The notes under the pieces are model-generated. The model did not search any database. It was given only the letters and a program-made list of their open reading frames with translations, and was not told where the DNA came from. From positions 4,402,001 to 4,466,000 of the forward strand of contig NZ_CP109485.1 in NCBI RefSeq assembly GCF_035918235.1: a stretch of 64,000 bases of DNA. The letters run 5' to 3'. Both the position numbers and the translations under genes were made by a program. This stretch comes from Streptomyces sp. NBC_01445. GTDB taxonomy: Bacteria > Actinomycetota > Actinomycetes > Streptomycetales > Streptomycetaceae. Shown in pieces: positions 27,372-35,503 of the stretch (the stretch's first letter is position 1; the number at the start of each line of letters is the position of its first letter).

Positions 27372-30300
27372 CTACTTGCCGTAGTACGCGTTGTAGACCG
27401 AGATCGTCGACTTGTTGCCCTTCTTGTCGGCGATCTTGGCGTGGAAGGAGACGGCCTTGCCCTTGGCCGGGTTCTTCACGGTGACCTTGCCGTTCTTGAC
27501 GTCCAGCTTCTTCCACGTCTGGCCGTAGTCGTAGGAGACGTACACGGACAGCGACTTGAGGTTGCTGCCCGCGGCCGCGCCCTGGACGGTGACGGGGACC
27601 GACTGGGTCTTGTCGGCGGGGGCGGTGCTGTCGAGGCCGACGGCCGCGTTGAAGCGGGCCGTGGACAGCGGCAGCCTGGCCGCCTCGTCGGAGGAGGCCG
27701 GCTTCTTCGAGCGGAACGTCCAGCTGGCGTCGACGCGGGTGGAGGCCGCGGCGATCTTGACGCTGCGCTTGATGGACGTCGACAGCTTGTACTCGGCGTC
27801 GCCGGAGGTGACCTTGAAGGGCTTCTCGCCGACCAGCGGGTCGTCGTTCTCGCCGACCTTGGTGCTGCCCTTGTAGAGCGTGGTCTTCACCGAGAGGTAC
27901 TGCGAGTAGCCGGCGTGGGTCTTGCCGTCGGCGTACATCGGCAGGTTGCCGTAGATCTCGTTGCCGTCGCGGTAGACGCCGTAGTCACCGCCGATGCGGG
28001 GGCCGAAGACGCCGGTGTTGAACGTCTTCTCGTACGCCTTGCCACCCTGGAACGACTGGGGCGTGCCCAGCGTGTAGGAGGCCTCCTGGGTCGGGAAGCC
28101 GTCGCTGTCCTCGGGGCCGTTCTGCGAGAACTCCAGGCCCCACTTCACCTTGTCGCCGGTGGACAGGTGCAGGGTGCGGGTGCCGGGGAGCTTCTGGTCG
28201 ACGGCGGCGGACCAGCCGCCGGAGCTGACGGGCAGCATGCCGATCGCGCCGATGGAGCCGGTCTTGTCCTTGGCCGCTCCGCCGAGGCCGACCTTCACCG
28301 TGGCCAGGTCACTCGCCGTGTAGTGCTTGGTGTAGCCGGTGGCGAGCTTCTTGACGGTGCCGCCGGAGACGGTGTCGTACTCGGTGTCGGCGCCCTTCGT
28401 CCACACGCCGGTCCACTGCTGCTGGAGCTTGATGCCGGTCGGCTCCGGGCCGATGCCGGCGGTGCGGAAGTTGGTGGTGTACGAGTCCAGGAGCCAGCCG
28501 TAGCTGGACGAGGAGTCGGCGGTGTCGACCGTGAACTCCGGCGCGGCGAGGACGCCCTTGGCGGCGGCGTCGGGGACGGTCACGGACACGGGCTTGGTGG
28601 TACGGGCGTCGAGCGTGACCGTCGTGTTCCGGGTGACGTCCAGCTTCGGCTGCACCAGCCAGTCGGCGCCCTTGGAGAAGTCCTCGGGGTCGGCCACCAG
28701 GTACTCGTTGAGGATGTAACTGCCCTTGGGGACACGGACCTTGACGGTGCCCGAGGCCGGGTCGTAGGCGCTGAAGAACGCGTCCGTGCCGATGCCGGCC
28801 AGGGACGTCTCGTAGCCCTGGGCGTCCTTGCCGTCGCGCCCGATGTGCTTGAGCGTCACGTCGTACGACTCGACCTCGCGCTGCACGGCGGCCGCGGTGC
28901 GCACGGACTGGCCGCCGCCCGTCGCCACGACGTACGCGGAGTACGCGCCGTCGACCGTGCCGCCGAGCTTCGTGTTCGCGGTCAGGTCCACGGAGGCGGT
29001 GCCGCCCGCGGGGACGGTCACCTTGGCGGCACCGAGCTTGAAGAAGCCGGCCGGGGCGGCCTGGCCCTTCGGGTTGGTGCCGGTGGCCGTCAGGTCGAGG
29101 GTGACGTCCTTGTCACCGGTGTTCCTGTACGTCACCTTCTTGGTGATCGCGGCATCGTCGGTGTGCGGCCACTGAGCGACACCGAAGCTCACCGAGACGG
29201 GCTCGGCGAACACGGTCTGCCCGATGGCCTTGTCGACCTGGATGCGGCCCGAACCCTGCTCGAAGGGCGTGTACTTGCCACCCTTGGTGGAGCCGGTCAG
29301 GACGCCCTTGAGCTGGGCGGACTTCCAGTCCGGGTGCTCCTGCTTGAGGATCGCGGCGGCGCCCGCGACGTGCGGGGTCGCCATCGACGTACCGGAGATC
29401 GTGAGGTAGCCCGCGGGGTTCTCGCCGACTTCCCTGTCGATGACGCTGCCCGGGGCGGCGGCGGCCGTGATGTCGACGCCGGGGGCGGTGACGTCCGGCT
29501 TGACGGCGCCGTCGCCGATGCGCGGGCCGCGGCTGGAGAACTCGGCCAGCTTGTCGTTGCCGTCGACCGCGCCGACGGTCAGGGCCGCGTCCGCGCTGCC
29601 CGGGGAGCCGACGGTCGAGTCGCCGAACTCGCCCTCGTTGCCCGCGGCGATGGCGAACAGGATGCCCTTCTCGGCGGACAGCTTGTTGACCTCGGCCTCG
29701 AGCGGGTCCACCTCGGGGGTGTCACCGCCGCCGAGGCTGAGGTTGACGACGTCGGCACCCTGGTCGGCGGCCCACTCCATGCCGGCGAGGATGCCGGAGT
29801 CGTCGCCGAAGCCGTCGTCGCTGAGGACCTTGCCGTTGAGCAGCTTGGCGCCAGGGGCTACGCCCTTGAACTTGCCGCCCGACTTGGCGCCCGTACCGGC
29901 GGCGATGGACGCGACGTGCGTGCCGTGGCCGTAGCGGTCCACGGCGTCGGCGGAGGTGGAGAAGTTCTTCTCGCCGACGACCTGGCCCTTGAGGTCGGGG
30001 TGGGTCGCGTCGACGCCCGTGTCCAGGACGGCGATCTTGACGCCCTTGCCGTCGTAGCCGGCGGCCCACGCCTTGGGGGCGCCGATCTGCGGGACCGACT
30101 TGTCCAGGCTGGCCTTGCGCACGCCGTCGAGCCAGATGCGGCTGATGCCGGAGGCGGCGGAGCCCTGGGAGGTCGTGACGGCGTCCCAGAGGCGGGTGGC
30201 GTCCTGCTTGGGTGTGGTGACGGCGTCCGCGTTCAGCGACTTGAGGGTCCTGCGGACTGTCGTGTCACCGGCGTCGCGCACGTCGGCTCGGGCTGCGGTC

Positions 30301-30725
30301 GCGGTGCCCTTGTAGCCGACGATCACCTTGAGGCCGTGCTTCTGCGCCTTGCGGTTGGCCGACTTGGAGAGCTCGGTGACGTCGAAGAGCCGCTGGTCGA
30401 GCTTGCCGCTCGCGACCAGCCGCTGTGCGTCGGCCGGCACCACGAGGGTGTGGCCGCCGACGGTGCGCGTCTGCGCGGGGATGTGCTCACGGCCCTTGGC
30501 GTGCTGGTAGCCGACCGGCTTCCCCTTCGCGTCGAGGGTGACGCGGTCGCCGGTGATGAGCGTGATGTGCTGGTCGGGCGAGGCCTTCGCCGTCTCGCCG
30601 GACTGCGCCGCGGGGGCGGCGGCCACGGCCGGGGCGGTCAGACCCGCGGTGAGGACGACGGCCGCTGCGGCGGCCACAGTCGTGGCGCTCAGTCTCTTCG
30701 AGGTTATTCGTGCCTGTCTGTGCAA
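27372..30725 (-). CDS. Secreted subtilisin-like (S8) serine protease
   Basis: A 1117-residue secreted protease. A signal peptide of about 35 residues (RITSKRLSATTVAAAAAVVLTAGLTAPAVAAAP) is followed by a propeptide of about 180 residues and the S8 catalytic domain with Asp235 (KIAVLDTGVD), His267 (YGHGTHVAS) and Ser447 (GTSMATPHVAG). A C-terminal region of about 560 residues is beta-rich, with Ig- or P-domain-like repeats. All three catalytic residues are intact. The TTG start at 30725 is chosen because AGGGGG lies just upstream, and an earlier in-frame start lacks one. It follows the ABC exporter operon in the same direction but is separated by a hairpin. Confidence 0.92.
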   Translation of the reverse strand: MHRQARITSKRLSATTVAAAAAVVLTAGLTAPAVAAAPAAQSGETAKASPDQHITLITGDRVTLDAKGKPVGYQHAKGREHIPAQTRTVGGHTLVVPADAQRLVASGKLDQRLFDVTELSKSANRKAQKHGLKVIVGYKGTATAARADVRDAGDTTVRRTLKSLNADAVTTPKQDATRLWDAVTTSQGSAASGISRIWLDGVRKASLDKSVPQIGAPKAWAAGYDGKGVKIAVLDTGVDATHPDLKGQVVGEKNFSTSADAVDRYGHGTHVASIAAGTGAKSGGKFKGVAPGAKLLNGKVLSDDGFGDDSGILAGMEWAADQGADVVNLSLGGGDTPEVDPLEAEVNKLSAEKGILFAIAAGNEGEFGDSTVGSPGSADAALTVGAVDGNDKLAEFSSRGPRIGDGAVKPDVTAPGVDITAAAAPGSVIDREVGENPAGYLTISGTSMATPHVAGAAAILKQEHPDWKSAQLKGVLTGSTKGGKYTPFEQGSGRIQVDKAIGQTVFAEPVSVSFGVAQWPHTDDAAITKKVTYRNTGDKDVTLDLTATGTNPKGQAAPAGFFKLGAAKVTVPAGGTASVDLTANTKLGGTVDGAYSAYVVATGGGQSVRTAAAVQREVESYDVTLKHIGRDGKDAQGYETSLAGIGTDAFFSAYDPASGTVKVRVPKGSYILNEYLVADPEDFSKGADWLVQPKLDVTRNTTVTLDARTTKPVSVTVPDAAAKGVLAAPEFTVDTADSSSSYGWLLDSYTTNFRTAGIGPEPTGIKLQQQWTGVWTKGADTEYDTVSGGTVKKLATGYTKHYTASDLATVKVGLGGAAKDKTGSIGAIGMLPVSSGGWSAAVDQKLPGTRTLHLSTGDKVKWGLEFSQNGPEDSDGFPTQEASYTLGTPQSFQGGKAYEKTFNTGVFGPRIGGDYGVYRDGNEIYGNLPMYADGKTHAGYSQYLSVKTTLYKGSTKVGENDDPLVGEKPFKVTSGDAEYKLSTSIKRSVKIAAASTRVDASWTFRSKKPASSDEAARLPLSTARFNAAVGLDSTAPADKTQSVPVTVQGAAAGSNLKSLSVYVSYDYGQTWKKLDVKNGKVTVKNPAKGKAVSFHAKIADKKGNKSTISVYNAYYGK

Positions 30726-30772
30726 CTTTCCCCCTGGTGACGGTAGTTCACCGGTGGGAGGCCCGAGCGGAC

Positions 30773-30801
30773 CCCCCTGCAAAGAGATGATGCAGGGGGG
30801 T
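30773..30801 (-). terminator. Hairpin between the MacB-type exporter operon and the protease gene
   Basis: A perfect 10-bp stem, CCCCCCTGCA with TGCAGGGGGG, surrounds a 9-base loop. It lies 30 bases after the ATPase stop and 48 bases before the protease start, suitable as an attenuator or terminator. Confidence 0.6.
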
Positions 30802-30829
30802 CACCGGTTGTGCACCGAAGCAATCGAAA

Positions 30830-31516
30830 TCAGCCAGCTTTTGAGTTTTCCGTGATGGTGATCCGGCCCTTGCGGATGGTCGCGAGCCGGGGCGCCCTGC
30901 GGGCGATCGACGAGTCGTGGGTGACCATGATGAAGGTCAGCCCGTGCTCCTTCCACATGGTCTCGAGCACGTCCATGATCTCGTCGCGCATGGACTCGTC
31001 GAGGTTGCCGGTGGGCTCGTCGGCGAGCAGCACCTTGGGGTTCTTGACGAGGGCGCGGGCGATGGCGACGCGCTGCTGCTGGCCGCCGGACATCTCCCCG
31101 GGCAGATGGCCGAGCCGTTCGCCGAGGCCGACCGAGTTCAGGGCCTGCGCGGCGCGTTCGCGGCGGTCGGCGGCCTTGAGGCCGAGCGGCACGAGGGCCG
31201 TCTCGACGTTCTCCTGGGCGTTGAGCGTCGGGATCAGGTTGAAGCTCTGGAAGACGAACCCGATGGACTCGGCGCGGAACTTGGTGAGCCGCGCCTCCGG
31301 GAGCTTCGCCAGGTCGACGCCGTCGAGTTCGATGCTGCCCGCGGTCGGCCGGTCGAGCCCGCCGAGCATCTGGAGGAGGGTGGACTTGCCGCCGCCGGTG
31401 GGGCCCTGGATGACGAGCCGGTCGCCGTCGCCGATGGTCAGGTCCACCCCGGCGAGCGCGTCGACGGTGTCCTTGCCGCGCCGGTACTGCTTGGTGACGC
31501 CTCTCAGCTGATACAT
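30830..31516 (-). CDS. ABC transporter ATP-binding protein (MacB/LolD type)
   Basis: A 228-residue ATPase with Walker A GPTGGGKSTLL, Q-loop FQSFNLIPTLNAQENV, signature MSGGQQQRVAIARAL, Walker B VLLADEPTGNLD and a switch His in MVTHDSS. The whole pattern is that of the LolD/MacB/FtsE subfamily, which pairs with FtsX-fold permeases and works by mechanotransmission. AGGAG precedes the ATG at 31516. It is co-oriented with and 50 bases after the permease gene, and the pair is an exporter or extracellular-signal system. The substrate is unknown. Confidence 0.92.
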   Translation of the reverse strand: MYQLRGVTKQYRRGKDTVDALAGVDLTIGDGDRLVIQGPTGGGKSTLLQMLGGLDRPTAGSIELDGVDLAKLPEARLTKFRAESIGFVFQSFNLIPTLNAQENVETALVPLGLKAADRRERAAQALNSVGLGERLGHLPGEMSGGQQQRVAIARALVKNPKVLLADEPTGNLDESMRDEIMDVLETMWKEHGLTFIMVTHDSSIARRAPRLATIRKGRITITENSKAG

Positions 31517-31566
31517 GGTGCAACTCCTGCGGTACGTAGAGGTGTTCGGGAGGCCGCGCGGTGCGG

Positions 31567-33024
31567 CTACTCGACGCGGCGCAGGGCGTCGGCCGGGCGA
31601 AGGCGGGAGGCGCGCCAGCCGCCGAAGGCGCCGGCGATCAGGCCTCCGGCGACGGCGAGGCCGACGGCGAGCGTGATGGTGGTGGCGCTGACGGGCGCGC
31701 TGAGGGCGATGTCGAGGGTCTTGCCAGCCGCCTGGCGCATGCCGGGGCCGCCCATGGCCAGGCCGCCGCCCCTGGCGCCGCCGCCCGCGCCTGAGCCGAG
31801 TTCGGCGGTGAGGGTGGGGCTGATGGCGGTGACGGCGTAGGCGCCCGCGAGGCCGACGGCTATGCCGAGCACGCCACCGACGAGCCCGTTGACGACGGCC
31901 TCGCCGACGACCTGGCGGGTGACCCGTCCGGACTTCCAGCCGAGCGCCTTGAGCGTGCCGAACTCCCGTACGCGGCGGGAGACCGCCGACGAGGTGAGCA
32001 GCCCCGCGACCAGGAACGCGGCGACGAGCACGGCGATGGAGAGCCACTTGCCGACGTTCGCCGCGAGGTCGGAGGCAGTGGAGAGGGAGCCGGAGACGGT
32101 GTCGGCGAGATCGGCCGAAGTGGTCACCGTCGTACCGGAGATGTTCTTCTGGATGGTGGCCTTGACCGCGGAGATCTGCTGCGAGTCGGTCGCCTTCACA
32201 TAGACCGTGGTGATCTTGTCCTTGGCGCCGGCGAGGGTCTGCGCCTGCTTCAGCGGCACGTACAGATTGGCGGCCGCGTCACCGCTGTCGGGCGTCGCGA
32301 TGCCGATGAGCTTGTACTTGACGCCCTTGATCTTGACGGTGCCGCCGAGGGCGAGCTTCTTCTCCTTGGCGTACGAGGTGTCGGCCACGGCGACCTTGGC
32401 GTCGGTCTCGGACGTCTTGAACGTACGGCCCTTGGTGACCTTGGAGGAGGTGAGGGGGCCGAGGCCCTGCTTGGCCACGTCGGTGCCGTACACGCTGTAG
32501 GAGTTGACGTCGAAGGAGGCGCCGCCGCCCTCGACCCGGCCCTGCGGCTCGCCGCCGGAGCCGCCCGGACCGCCCTGGCGGGTGGCGCCGCCGCTCTGGT
32601 CCTGCTTGAACTGGCCGCGCTTGAACTCGCCGCTGACCTTCATCACCTGGAGGCTGAGGCCGCCCACCGAGTCGGCGACGCCCTTCTGCCCGGCGACCTT
32701 GGTGACCGTCGACGAGGCCAGGGTCTGGAAGCCCTGCACCATGACGCGGTCGCTGCTCTGCTCCTCGCCGTCGTCCTTGGCGCCGAACTCGAATCGCGGC
32801 CGCCCGGTCTCCCCGCTCTTGGGCGCCTCGGCGGCCTTGGTGACGGTCATGTCGGTGCCGAGGCCGTACAGGGACTGGAGGACCTTGTCCTGGGCCTGGT
32901 TCATGCCGGAGGACACGGAGTTGACCACGATGACCAGCGCGATGCCGAGCGCGAGCCCGGAGGCGACGACGAGGGCCGCCTTTCTGCGGCGGCGCAGTTC
33001 GCGCCTCAGGTAGGTGAAGAACAT
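31567..33024 (-). CDS. FtsX-fold ABC permease (MacB-like)
   Basis: A 485-residue permease. An N-terminal transmembrane helix (KAALVVASGLALGIALVIVV) is followed by an extracellular domain of about 250 residues rich in Gly/Gln (GGATRQGGPGGSGGEPQ), then three C-terminal helices that form the FtsX core, with VSRRVREFGTLKALGWKSGRVTRQVVGEA, the conserved motif before helix 3. The topology is that of MacB/LolC-type mechanotransmitters. It works with the ATPase encoded just downstream. The location next to a secreted protease and an L,D-transpeptidase suggests an envelope role, but nothing in the sequence identifies a cargo. Confidence 0.88.
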   Translation of the reverse strand: MFFTYLRRELRRRRKAALVVASGLALGIALVIVVNSVSSGMNQAQDKVLQSLYGLGTDMTVTKAAEAPKSGETGRPRFEFGAKDDGEEQSSDRVMVQGFQTLASSTVTKVAGQKGVADSVGGLSLQVMKVSGEFKRGQFKQDQSGGATRQGGPGGSGGEPQGRVEGGGASFDVNSYSVYGTDVAKQGLGPLTSSKVTKGRTFKTSETDAKVAVADTSYAKEKKLALGGTVKIKGVKYKLIGIATPDSGDAAANLYVPLKQAQTLAGAKDKITTVYVKATDSQQISAVKATIQKNISGTTVTTSADLADTVSGSLSTASDLAANVGKWLSIAVLVAAFLVAGLLTSSAVSRRVREFGTLKALGWKSGRVTRQVVGEAVVNGLVGGVLGIAVGLAGAYAVTAISPTLTAELGSGAGGGARGGGLAMGGPGMRQAAGKTLDIALSAPVSATTITLAVGLAVAGGLIAGAFGGWRASRLRPADALRRVE

Positions 33025-33100
33025 GCCGTGAAGCTAGGGACACACCGTGATGTTCGGATAAGCCCGGGATAAGAGACCGATGAGAACTCGCGGAAAGCCC

Positions 33101-33136
33101 GAAGGCCCGCACCCCGTCGCCGGGGTGCGGGCCTTC
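33101..33136. terminator. Terminator after the L,D-transpeptidase gene
   Basis: A perfect 15-bp stem, GAAGGCCCGCACCCC with its complement, with a 6-base loop. It lies just after the stop codon (33163) of the transpeptidase gene on the minus strand and before the start of the permease gene. Confidence 0.8.
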
Positions 33137-33162
33137 TGCGAGGACTGTCGGACGGAGGACCG

Positions 33163-34416
33163 TCAGGCGGCCGAACCGGCCGTCCACTGCGCCCAGTCCA
33201 GGTTCCAGCCGTTGAGGCCGTTGTCGGGCTGGATGGTCTTGTCGCCCGTGTTCTTCACGACGACGACGTCACCGACCATGGAGTTGTCGTAGAACCAGGC
33301 ACCCGGAGTGTTCGGGTCCTTGGCGCCCTTGGCGTCGGACAGGCCGACGCAGCCGTGGCTCGTGTTGGCACCGCCGAAGATCGACTTGGCGCCCCAGTAG
33401 TTGCCGTGGATGAACGTGCCGGAGTTCGACAGACGCATCGCGTGCGGCACGTCCTTGATGTCGTACTCGCCCTTGCCGTCGTCGTCCTTGAAGCCGACCG
33501 TCGAGCCGTCCATGCGGGTCTCCTTGAACTTCTCGGAGATCACCATCTGGCCCTGGTACGTCTTGTTCTCCGGCGAACCGGCCGAGATCGGGATGGTCTT
33601 GACGACCTTGCCGTCCCGCGTGACCGTCATGGTCTTGGTCGCCGCGTCGACGGTCGAGACCTGGTTGCGGCCGATCTTGAAGGTGACCGTCTTCTGCTGC
33701 ACGCCGTAGACGCCGTTCGCGCCTTCGACGCCGTCGAGGTTCAGCTTCAGCGTGACCGTGGAGCCGCCGGTCCAGTAGTCCTGGGGGCGCAGGTCGAGGC
33801 GCTGGTTGCCGAACCAGTGGCCGACGACCTCCTGGCCGCTGCTGGAGGAGACGGTGATGCCCTTCTGGACATCGGCCTTGTTCGTGATCGCCTTGTCGAA
33901 GTTGATCGAGACCGGCATGCCGACGCCGACGGTGGAGCCGTCCTCGGGCGTGAAGTTGCCGATGAAGCTGTTGGCCTGCGAGACCGTCGTGAACGTGGAG
34001 TTCTCGTGGGCCGCGCGGCCGCTGGAGTCCTTGGCCTCGGCGGCGATCTTGTAGACAGTGGCGCGCTGGAGCTGGCCCGCGGGCTTCCAGCTCTTCTTGT
34101 CAGCGGATATCTGCCCCTGGACCGCCGCGCCCTCGGCCGTCGTCATCTTCACGTTCGTGAGCGAACCCTTGCTCACGGTGACGGCGGCGGCGTTGTTGAT
34201 GCTGGCGTTGTCGGAGCCGTTCTTCGGCGCGATCTTGATCAGCGCCTCCGACGTCTTCTTGGCAGCGGCTTCGTCGACGGCGGCCTGTGACTTCGTGCCG
34301 CCGCCATCGGCACCGCGGGCCTCGCTGCCACCGCCGCTGCACGCGGAGAGCACCAGCACTCCTCCGACCAGGGCGGACGCGGCCATCAGACCCTTGCGCC
34401 GCTTACTGTCCGTCAT
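33163..34416 (-). CDS. L,D-transpeptidase lipoprotein (Ig-like domains plus YkuD)
   Basis: A 417-residue lipoprotein. The signal peptide ends in the lipobox VLSAC with lipidated Cys26, followed by a Gly/Ala-rich linker. Two Ig-like domains occupy about 65-260. The C-terminal YkuD catalytic domain holds HGNYWGAKSIFGGANTSHGCVGLS, with catalytic Cys356 in SHGC and its histidine. These enzymes make 3-3 cross-links in peptidoglycan, which is prominent in actinobacteria; LdtMt2-type enzymes have the same layout. The ATG at 34416 is preferred because GGAG lies 8 bases upstream; a longer frame extends far into the intergenic region. It is exported to the outer face of the membrane. Confidence 0.92.
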   Translation of the reverse strand: MTDSKRRKGLMAASALVGGVLVLSACSGGGSEARGADGGGTKSQAAVDEAAAKKTSEALIKIAPKNGSDNASINNAAAVTVSKGSLTNVKMTTAEGAAVQGQISADKKSWKPAGQLQRATVYKIAAEAKDSSGRAAHENSTFTTVSQANSFIGNFTPEDGSTVGVGMPVSINFDKAITNKADVQKGITVSSSSGQEVVGHWFGNQRLDLRPQDYWTGGSTVTLKLNLDGVEGANGVYGVQQKTVTFKIGRNQVSTVDAATKTMTVTRDGKVVKTIPISAGSPENKTYQGQMVISEKFKETRMDGSTVGFKDDDGKGEYDIKDVPHAMRLSNSGTFIHGNYWGAKSIFGGANTSHGCVGLSDAKGAKDPNTPGAWFYDNSMVGDVVVVKNTGDKTIQPDNGLNGWNLDWAQWTAGSAA

Positions 34417-34637
34417 CACACGCATCTCCATCGTCGCCGATTTCCCAACAACCCCGAAGGCCCTGCGGGCCCCCGATCCCCGCCGAGCGGGAATCCCCAT
34501 GAGCCCATGTAACGCCATGACCGGTTCGTCCCGTTCCAATTCCGTCCCCGATGTGGGGGATGACACGTCCGAACTGCCGTGACCAGGCATGCACCAGTGG
34601 TAACAGAACCCTGCTGGTACCCCCTGTGGGACGGGGA

Positions 34638-34667
34638 AACCCCGGCCGGCGGTTGCCACCCGGGGTT
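34638..34667. terminator. Hairpin downstream of the acidic hypothetical gene
   Basis: AACCCCGG (34638-34645) pairs perfectly with CCGGGGTT (34660-34667) around a 14-base loop. It sits 40 bases after the stop of the minus-strand acidic protein gene. Confidence 0.5.
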
Positions 34668-34706
34668 CCCGGGTCCGTGTACTCCTGCCCGGCCCCGCAT
34701 CCCGTC

Positions 34707-35051
34707 CTAGTCGTCCGCGTCGAGAGCGTCGCCGGAGTCGTCATCATCCACGTCGAGGTCCCAGTCGGGCGAATCGGGATCGTAGTCGACCTGCTCGCTG
34801 GACCAGGAGGCCTGCACGAGCTCCGCCCCGGGCACCTCGCCGACCAGGTCGAACGGGTCGACCAGATAGGCGAGTGCCTCCGCCTCGTCCTCGTTGACGG
34901 CGGTCTCCGCGTGGGTCCGCTCGTCGGCCGCCATGTCGTCGTCCTCGGCGATGCGCTGCAACGCGGCCCCGGTGATGGCGGCGGAGTCCTCGATCTCCAG
35001 GACCAATTCCACGCGGAGCCGAACAAATCGTGATGTCTCAGGGGTGCTCAT
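34707..35051 (-). CDS. Small acidic conserved hypothetical protein
   Basis: A 114-residue, strongly acidic protein. The N-terminal half is predicted helix/strand (RFVRLRVELVLEIEDSAAITGAALQRIAED) with a ferredoxin-like alternation. The C-terminal 35 residues are a run of Asp/Glu (VDYDPDSPDWDLDVDDDD). I recognise it as a Streptomyces-conserved hypothetical protein without known function. The GTG/ATG choice is clear: ATG at 35051 gives MSTPETSR. It is divergent from the LAxTG protein gene. Confidence 0.72.
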   Translation of the reverse strand: MSTPETSRFVRLRVELVLEIEDSAAITGAALQRIAEDDDMAADERTHAETAVNEDEAEALAYLVDPFDLVGEVPGAELVQASWSSEQVDYDPDSPDWDLDVDDDDSGDALDADD

Positions 35052-35160
35052 ACGACGGAGCGTATGCCTCACCCCACCCGTGACTTTCGTGTGACCCGCA
35101 CCTTTCACTAACATCGCCTCACACGGCCAATTCGCCAGCTCCACAAGGGGGATCGATTCC

Positions 35161-35445
35161 GTGTCCGTCGCACGACGATCGCTGCTCACCGCCACTGCCG
35201 CCGGGACACTTCTGGCTGCTCTGTGGTTCGTTCCGTCCGCCACCGCGACGCCCGAGAAGACAGCGGAGGCAGATCAGCAGCAGACCGCGACAGCGGTACA
35301 CACACAGGCCGAGGGCCAACTGCGCCTGGCCGACACGGGAACGGTCGATACGACGCCGTACGTGATCGGCGGCTCGACGTTCCTCGGGATCGGCGCCGGC
35401 TTCCTGACGTACTCGGCCAGGAAGAGCCGCGCCGCCGCCTTCTGA
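35161..35445 (+). CDS. Small secreted protein with an LAxTG sortase signal
   Basis: A 94-residue exported protein. The signal peptide covers residues 1-30 (RRSLLTATAAGTLLAALWFVPSATATP) and a Gln/Thr-rich mature region follows. Its C-terminus has LADTG at residues 56-60, then a hydrophobic segment (PYVIGGSTFLGIGAGFLTY, 66-84) and a basic tail (SARKSRAAAF). This is the layout of a class E sortase substrate (LAxTG, as in long chaplins), so it is probably linked to the cell wall. The mature peptide would be only about 28 residues. GTG at 35161 is used. A strong terminator follows. Confidence 0.8.
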   Translation: MSVARRSLLTATAAGTLLAALWFVPSATATPEKTAEADQQQTATAVHTQAEGQLRLADTGTVDTTPYVIGGSTFLGIGAGFLTYSARKSRAAAF

Positions 35446-35453
35446 GCACAACG

Positions 35454-35488
35454 GAGCCGGGCCGCACCCCGAGGGTGCGGCCCGGCTC
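35454..35488. terminator. Bidirectional terminator between the LAxTG gene and hutH
   Basis: A perfect 16-bp GC stem, GAGCCGGGCCGCACCC with its complement, with a 3-base loop. It lies in the convergent gap between the LAxTG gene (ends 35445) and hutH (ends 35504). Confidence 0.85.
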
Positions 35489-35503
35489 GTGATTCCGTAA
35501 CTC

